Shown: in pieces, positions 59,305 to 64,000 of the stretch | Layout of the letters: every line of letters begins with the position of its first letter | How positions within the stretch are numbered: the stretch's first letter is position 1 | Origin: CAYJNO01 sp964371715 | GTDB lineage: Bacteria; Bacillota_I; Bacilli_A; Erysipelotrichales; Erysipelotrichaceae | NCBI GenBank assembly: GCA_964371715.1 | Contig: CAYJNO010000008.1 | Span: 1 to 64,000 of the forward strand | Length of the DNA stretch: 64,000 nt | Direction: 5' to 3' | Made by a program: the position numbers and the translations under genes | The notes under the pieces: generated by a model | Told to the model about the DNA's origin: nothing | Seen by the model: the letters and a program-made list of their open reading frames with translations, nothing else | The model's database searches: none

Positions 59305-60125
59305 TGAAAAAAATTATTAGTTTAATTCCTAAACTATATATAGGTTTAATGTTACTATTTCTTTATTTACCAATATTTTATGTAGTGTTATTTAGCTTTA
59401 ATTCAGCAAAATCACTAACTAATTTTGAAGGATTCTCTTTTAAATGGTATGAGTCGATGTTTAATAATGATGTAATGATGGAATCAATTTATTACACTAT
59501 TATAATTGCAGTAATAGCAACAGTTGTATCAACAATTATTGGTACAATATCGGCAATAGGTTTAAGTAAAAGCAGAAAAATAGTAAAAGAAATGGTAGTA
59601 CAGGTTAACAGTTTACCAATGATGAATCCAGAAATTGTTACGGCAATTGGGTTGATGCTTTTATTTGTAACATTTAATATAGAACGTGGTTTTTGGACAT
59701 TACTATTAGCACATATTGCATTTTGTATACCGTATGTAATATTGAGTGTAATGCCAAAAATAAGAACATTAGATCCAAATGTTGCTGAAGCAGCATTAGA
59801 TCTTGGATGTACACCATTTCAAGCTTTATATAAAGTAATTATCCCACAAATTATTCCAGGGATAATATCTGGGGCATTAATTGCCTTCACAATGTCGTTT
59901 GATGATTTTATTATCTCATACTTCACTACAGGTCCTGGAATCAATACGATTGCAACATATGTTTATACGGCTGTTAAACGTATAAATCCAAGTGTTAACG
60001 CTTTATCAAGCGTTATTGTAATAGTTATTACGGTAGTATTAATTTTAGTTAATGTAATACCGATGATAATAGAAAATAGGAGAAAAAAGAGAAATGAAAA
60101 AATTATTAGCAGTAGTATTAACTAG
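59304..60125 (+). CDS. potC: Spermidine/putrescine ABC transporter permease PotC
   Basis: The 273-residue second permease has six helices. Its EAA loop is EAALDLGCTPFQALYKVIIP (about residues 165-185), and family motifs SFDDFIISYFTTGPG and NSLPMMNPEIVTAIG are seen. It ends with a Lys/Arg-rich tail overlapping potD by 32 bases. Confidence 0.94.
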   Translation: MKKIISLIPKLYIGLMLLFLYLPIFYVVLFSFNSAKSLTNFEGFSFKWYESMFNNDVMMESIYYTIIIAVIATVVSTIIGTISAIGLSKSRKIVKEMVVQVNSLPMMNPEIVTAIGLMLLFVTFNIERGFWTLLLAHIAFCIPYVILSVMPKIRTLDPNVAEAALDLGCTPFQALYKVIIPQIIPGIISGALIAFTMSFDDFIISYFTTGPGINTIATYVYTAVKRINPSVNALSSVIVIVITVVLILVNVIPMIIENRRKKRNEKIISSSIN

Positions 60126-61173
60126 TATTTTAGCTTTATCAATTGTAGGATGTTCATCAAATGAAACAGCAAACAATGCTAAAGAAACTTATGGTTGTGA
60201 CACATTAAATGTATTCAACTGGGGAGAATATGTTGGTGAAACTGTAATCAGTGACTTTGAAGATGAATATGGAGTTAATGTTAATTATTCATTATTTGAG
60301 TCAAATGAAGTAATGTATACTCAACTTCAAGGTGGAAATAACTATGATGTATTAATTCCGTCTGACTACATGGTTGAAAGATTAATGGCAGAAGATTTAT
60401 TAGCAACATTAGATCTATCAAAAATTCCAAATATCGCAAATTTAGCTGATGGTGTTAAAAATTTAGATTATGATCCGAATAATGAATATTCTATTCCTTA
60501 CTTCTGGGGAAATGTAGGAATTGTTTATAATAAAACAACAATTGATCCAGAACTTGTTGAAGAATTAGGTTTCAACATCTTCTTGGAACCAGAGTTAAAA
60601 GATCGTGCTTATTTATATGATTCTGAAAGAGATTCATTTATGATGGCATTTAAAGCTTTAGGTTATTCAATGAATACAGAAAATCCTGATGAGATTCAAG
60701 CAGCATATGATTGGTTATTAGAAGTAAATGAAATAATTAATCCTTCATATGTTACAGATGAAGTAATTGATGCAATGGTAAACGGAAATAAAGATATCGC
60801 GGTTGTATATAGTGGAGATGCTAGTTATATTCTAAGTGAAAATGAAGATATGGCATTTAGTGCACCACAAGCTGGTACAAATTTATGGTCAGATTCAATG
60901 GTTATTCCAGCAAGCAGTGAGTGTCAAGAGCTAGCGCATGTATTTATTAATTATATGTTAGATGAAGAAGTATCATTAGCAAACTCAACATACGTTGGTT
61001 ATACAGCAAATACAAATTACGCTATAGAAGCGTTATCAACTGAAGGTGGAGATTATGAAGGTATTAACTCATATATTCCACGTAATGGCAATCCAAATGA
61101 TGAAATTTTTAAACATAACGAAGTGTTAGTTAAAGAATTATCAGAATTATGGATTAAAGTTAAAAGCCAATAA
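60094..61173 (+). CDS. potD: Spermidine/putrescine-binding lipoprotein PotD
   Basis: The 359-residue extracellular binding protein has a lipoprotein signal (lipobox LSIVGC, Cys about residue 20). It begins as in other PotD proteins: LNVFNWGEYVGETVISDFE. Further family features are DVLIPSDYMVERL, IPYFWGNVGIVYNK and the ligand-pocket strand NKDIAVVYSGDASYI. It delivers polyamines to PotBC. The start codon lies inside potC with a GGAG-type SD. The operon ends at a terminator. Confidence 0.96.
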   Translation: MKKLLAVVLTSILALSIVGCSSNETANNAKETYGCDTLNVFNWGEYVGETVISDFEDEYGVNVNYSLFESNEVMYTQLQGGNNYDVLIPSDYMVERLMAEDLLATLDLSKIPNIANLADGVKNLDYDPNNEYSIPYFWGNVGIVYNKTTIDPELVEELGFNIFLEPELKDRAYLYDSERDSFMMAFKALGYSMNTENPDEIQAAYDWLLEVNEIINPSYVTDEVIDAMVNGNKDIAVVYSGDASYILSENEDMAFSAPQAGTNLWSDSMVIPASSECQELAHVFINYMLDEEVSLANSTYVGYTANTNYAIEALSTEGGDYEGINSYIPRNGNPNDEIFKHNEVLVKELSELWIKVKSQ

Positions 61174-61182
61174 TTTTAAGTT

Positions 61183-61216
61183 AAGTACTATATTTTAAAA
61201 TGTAGTACTTTTTTTA
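61183..61216 (+). terminator. Terminator of the pot operon
   Basis: AAGTACTATATTT/AAATGTAGTACTT with one G-T pair, then T5-7. Confidence 0.88.
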
Positions 61217-61282
61217 TGAATTTTCAGTGAAAAATCTTTAATCAGATAAATATGTGTTATGATAAATATTGAGGTAAATAAT

Positions 61283-61951
61283 ATGAAATATAAGTTAATA
61301 ATATTTGATTTAGATGGAACATTATTAAATACAATTACAGATTTAAATTTAACTTTAAATATAATTTTAGATAAATATGATAGTAGTAAAGTATCACTAG
61401 AAACTACTAGAAAGAACATCGGATATGGAAGGTCAAATTTAATAAAAAAATCTTTAATAAATTAAGAAAATTTTAATCAAAAACTTGTTTTTGAATTTGA
61501 TGAAATATATCGAAAAAATTATAATAAAAATATCGAGATATACCCGCATATCAAAGAAGTAATTAGTTATTTTAAACAAAAAAAGATTAAAATTGTAATA
61601 ATTTCAAATAAACAACAAGAGTTTTGTGAATTAATTGTTAGAGAATATTTTAATAATGATATAGATATGATAATCGGTGTTGGTGGTGATTTTATTCCCA
61701 AACCGTGTATAGATAGCACACTTTATGTCTTAGATAAATTTGGATTAAATAATGATGAGGTACTTTTTGTAGGAGATGCTGAAACTGATTTACTAACCGC
61801 GAATAATGCAAAAGTTGATAATGTATTTGTCACTTGGGGATATCGATCAGAAAAAGAAATTCAAAATATTAATTATAAATATAAAATAAATGATGCACTT
61901 GAGTTAATAGAAATTATAGAGGATAAATATGAATATAAACAAAATATATGA
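61283..61951 (+). pseudogene. HAD-family phosphatase (phosphoglycolate-phosphatase-like) with one in-frame stop
   Basis: The frame from ATG 61283 (SD GAGG) would encode 222 codons with all four HAD motifs: FDLDGTLLNT, KIVIISNKQ, PKPCIDST with the conserved Lys, and LFVGDAETDLLTA. Codon 61 (61463-61465) is TAA. The same frame continues unbroken on both sides, so a single nonsense change or sequencing error is the cause, not a frameshift. Both halves keep family sequence, so the mutation is recent or the base is wrong. The gene overlaps ilvA by 23 bases. Confidence 0.85.
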
Positions 61952-63149
61952 AGCAAAAGAAGTGTTAAATAATATTATAGTAAACACACCTATTTTAGAT
62001 GCAAGAAATGTAAAAAACAATCTATATATAAAAGCTGAAAATATGCAAAAAACAGGGTCTTTTAAGCTAAGAGGTGCATATTACAAAGTGTCAAGTTTAT
62101 CAAATGAAAAAAAGAAAAATGGAATTGTCGCTGCAAGTGCTGGCAATCACGCTCAAGGGGTTGCTCTAGCATGTTTTGAAAATAAAATTAAAGGGACGAT
62201 AGTAATGCCTAAAAGTGCACCTATATTAAAAGTAGAGGCAACAAAAGCTTATGGAGTAGAAGTTGTGCTTCAAGGTGATACATTCAACGATGCATATAAA
62301 TATGCTAAGCATTTAGCGGGCATAAACGATGCATCTTTTATTGAGCCATTTAATGACATAGATGTGATTTGTGGACAAGGTACAATTGGACTTGAATTAC
62401 TAGAGCATTTAGAAGATGATGATACAATAGTTGTTCCCATAGGTGGAGGTGGTTTAATTAGCGGAATTGCATATACGGTAAAAACATTAAGACCATCAAT
62501 AAAAATTGTAGGTGTACAAGCGAAAAATGCTCCAAGTATGTATGAATCAATAAAAAATAATGAATTATTAACAATACCAGTAAAAACAATGGCTGATGGA
62601 ATTGCAGTAGCATCTCCTGGTGATATTACATACGATTTATGTAAAAAATATGTTGATGAAATTGTGCTAGTAGATGATGAAGAAATTGCAGCAACAATAT
62701 TGATATTATTAGAAAAAATGAAATTAGTAGCAGAAGGAGCAGGTGCAATTAGTGTAGCTGCATGTCTTTTTGATAAAGTAAAATATGAAAATAAAATTTA
62801 TGCAATATTATCTGGAGGTAATATTGATGTTAATTATTTAGCGAGCATAATTGATCTTGGCTTACATAGGTTAAATAGAAAGATAGAATTAAATTTCTTA
62901 GTTATCGATAAACCAGGTAATCTAAAAAGAATAGTTGATATATTTAGCTCGGCTAATGTAAATATAAACTCGGTTGAACACCATCGAGCAAAAGAAGAAA
63001 TACTTACAAAAAAGTGTCAAGTTAATGTTGTGATAGAGGTTACTGATAATAAACAATTTTTAGATTTGATAGAAATTCTTAAAAAAGAAAAATATATTAT
63101 AACCGAAAAAGATGACAAATTTTTAGTTGAGGAAGTGAAAAATGGATAA
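61929..63149 (+). CDS. ilvA: Threonine ammonia-lyase (threonine deaminase) with ACT domain
   Basis: The enzyme deaminates threonine to 2-oxobutyrate with PLP. The 406-residue product has the PLP lysine in KTGSFKLRGAYYK (about residue 47), the Gly-rich phosphate site VVPIGGGGLISG, and a C-terminal ACT domain (about 325-400: LNFLVIDKPGNLKRIVDIF). The length with a single ACT domain fits the catabolic/TdcB-like long form or a short IlvA; no ilv genes are nearby, so a biosynthetic or catabolic role cannot be fixed. SD is GAGG; it overlaps the next gene by 8 bases. Confidence 0.93.
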   Translation: MNINKIYEAKEVLNNIIVNTPILDARNVKNNLYIKAENMQKTGSFKLRGAYYKVSSLSNEKKKNGIVAASAGNHAQGVALACFENKIKGTIVMPKSAPILKVEATKAYGVEVVLQGDTFNDAYKYAKHLAGINDASFIEPFNDIDVICGQGTIGLELLEHLEDDDTIVVPIGGGGLISGIAYTVKTLRPSIKIVGVQAKNAPSMYESIKNNELLTIPVKTMADGIAVASPGDITYDLCKKYVDEIVLVDDEEIAATILILLEKMKLVAEGAGAISVAACLFDKVKYENKIYAILSGGNIDVNYLASIIDLGLHRLNRKIELNFLVIDKPGNLKRIVDIFSSANVNINSVEHHRAKEEILTKKCQVNVVIEVTDNKQFLDLIEILKKEKYIITEKDDKFLVEEVKNG

Positions 63150-63543
63150 AATAAGAAACTTTTTATATCGCTTTATGTATGGAAGAAATGGGATGGATGA
63201 ATTAAATATCTTCATGTTTTTTATTTATATCTCTTTATATTTAATTAACATCTTTTTAGAAAACATCATTTTAAATATTTTTGTTGTCTTAATTGTTGCT
63301 GTTGTTTTCTTTAGAATTTATTCAAAAAATTTAATTAAACGTAGAAAAGAAAATCAATATTTTAAATATAAAATTACACCAATAAAAAAACGTGTTAAAC
63401 TAATTGTAAAAGGAGTTAAAGATAGGCAACATAAATATTTATTATGTCCATATTGTGGACAAAATATAAGAGTTCCGAAAGGTAAAGGGAAAATCGAAAT
63501 TACATGCCCAAAATGTAAAAGAAAGTTTGACAATAAATCATAA
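63142..63543 (+). CDS. Membrane protein with C-terminal zinc ribbon
   Basis: The 133-residue protein has two hydrophobic helices (about residues 22-37 and 42-57) and a basic stretch. It ends in a zinc ribbon, LLCPYCGQNIRVPKGKG then ITCPKCKRKFD. The family is not recognised. It has the same plan as the protein at 17278. Its position after ilvA (8-base overlap) and 12 bases before galactokinase suggests co-transcription, but the functional link is unclear. Confidence 0.75.
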   Translation: MDKIRNFLYRFMYGRNGMDELNIFMFFIYISLYLINIFLENIILNIFVVLIVAVVFFRIYSKNLIKRRKENQYFKYKITPIKKRVKLIVKGVKDRQHKYLLCPYCGQNIRVPKGKGKIEITCPKCKRKFDNKS

Positions 63544-63555
63544 AAAGGAGGAAAT

Positions 63556-64000
63556 ATGAAAAAAGATTTAATAGTTAAAGATTTATTTGATGGGGTTTAT
63601 GATAATAAAATTGCAAGACTTATGGGTGAGCATAATGTAGAAAAGCAAAAGTTACGTTATATTAATATCATTAATGAAACATATAATTTGTTTAATGATG
63701 ATAAAATATTTTTGTTTAGTGCTCCGGGTAGAACTGAAATTGGTGGAAATCATACTGATCATCAACTTGGTAATGTTTTAGCAGCAAGTGTAAATATGGA
63801 TATTGTAGCTGGAGTTGTACAGTGTGATGATTATATTGAATATTACAGTGATGGATTTAAAATAGAAAAAATAAATATTAATGATTTAGAAATAAAAAAA
63901 GAAGAGTATTATACTTCAGAGTCTTTAATAAAGGGTACACTTGCAAGATTTAAAGAACTTGGATATAAAATTGGTGGATTTAGTTGTTATAGCAATAGTG
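63556..64000 (+). CDS. galK: Galactokinase (3' truncated by the window end)
   Basis: The open frame from ATG 63556 (SD AAAGGAGG) runs past the end of the window, with 148 codons visible. The GHMP-type galactokinase signature SAPGRTEIGGNHTDHQLGNV at about residue 56 identifies it; it phosphorylates galactose for the Leloir pathway. The typical length is about 390-430 residues, so about a third is seen. It lies 12 bases after the zinc-ribbon gene. Confidence 0.92.
   Translation, partial: MKKDLIVKDLFDGVYDNKIARLMGEHNVEKQKLRYINIINETYNLFNDDKIFLFSAPGRTEIGGNHTDHQLGNVLAASVNMDIVAGVVQCDDYIEYYSDGFKIEKININDLEIKKEEYYTSESLIKGTLARFKELGYKIGGFSCYSNS

Noticed and set aside
61217..61282. T-box or other amino-acid leader before ilvA and its upstream HAD gene.
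   Set aside because: The space is only about 65 bases and shows no T-box sequence or antiterminator pair.
1..64000. Use of UGA as tryptophan (mycoplasma code), considered because of the very low GC.
   Set aside because: UGA ends real genes here (2928-2930, 33964-33966) and prfB, which reads UGA, is present.
1..64000. Insertion sequences, prophage or integrases.
   Set aside because: I found no transposase or integrase motifs and no terminal inverted repeats with target duplications; the window looks like core chromosome with surface-protein loci.

Overview
The window is about 64 kb of very AT-rich, gene-dense chromosome from a low-GC Gram-positive bacterium (Bacillota). The evidence is the ecfA1-ecfA2-ecfT-truA block, a glmS ribozyme, a PyrR-type leader, an F-type ATP synthase operon followed by a DUF1146 gene, an LTA-synthase-like enzyme, lipoproteins, and AGGAGG-type ribosome binding sites. 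UGA is a stop codon: a release factor 2 gene with its frameshift site is present and several genes end in TGA. So this is not a genetic-code-4 mollicute. Gut Erysipelotrichia-like Firmicutes are my best guess. AdhE, Rex- and CcpA-like sites and a Na+-type ATP synthase c subunit point to an anaerobic fermenter. The taxonomic guess is inference.

Layout. 1-3.5 kb: end of a Pro/Thr-repeat surface protein, a Cof-type phosphatase, a second surface protein, and a DM13 lipoprotein. 3.6-5.2 kb: pyrG with a leader hairpin. 5.4-11.4 kb: a flavodoxin/ferredoxin protein, then a TetR-controlled RND efflux operon. 11.4-17.6 kb: DbpA helicase, CorA, uracil permease under a PyrR-type attenuator, and glmS under its ribozyme. 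17.6-21.3 kb: a minus-strand operon (aldo/keto reductase, HAD phosphatase, PDT-like protein), AIM24 and DUF1904 genes, and tRNA-Leu. 21.3-29.8 kb: ispD, comFA-comFC, csp, secA-prfB, DUF4438 and an HD hydrolase. 29.8-37.6 kb: ECF module-truA, rpmE, then tsaC-like, rpiB, glyA and an LTA-synthase-like gene. 37.8-45.5 kb: upp and the complete atp operon. 45.5-49.7 kb: pepF, a tagO-like gene, gap. 50-53.4 kb: two more surface proteins, one containing a 100-N assembly gap. 53.5-61.2 kb: adhE, then a cupin regulator with potABCD. 61.2-64 kb: a nonsense-interrupted HAD phosphatase, ilvA, a zinc-ribbon membrane protein, and the start of galactokinase, which runs off the window.

How the genes connect. 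Pyrimidine supply appears three times (pyrG, uracil permease, upp), twice with RNA leader hairpins. Energy metabolism is represented by gap, adhE and the ATP synthase. Envelope functions are represented by glmS, the tagO-like gene, the LTA-synthase-like gene, secA and four surface proteins.

Most unusual items: (1) a C-terminal membrane module that ends Pro/Thr-linker surface proteins and takes the place where a sortase signal would normally sit; (2) a PotA ATPase whose TOBE domain carries a duplicated Ig-like insertion of about 170 residues; (3) a prfB frameshift site without its internal Shine-Dalgarno; (4) ribosome binding sites buried in strong hairpins before comFA and the DM13 lipoprotein; (5) operator clusters at the TetR-RND and pot promoters. 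Every promoter and operator call was made by eye. No intergenic stretch exceeds 300 bases.
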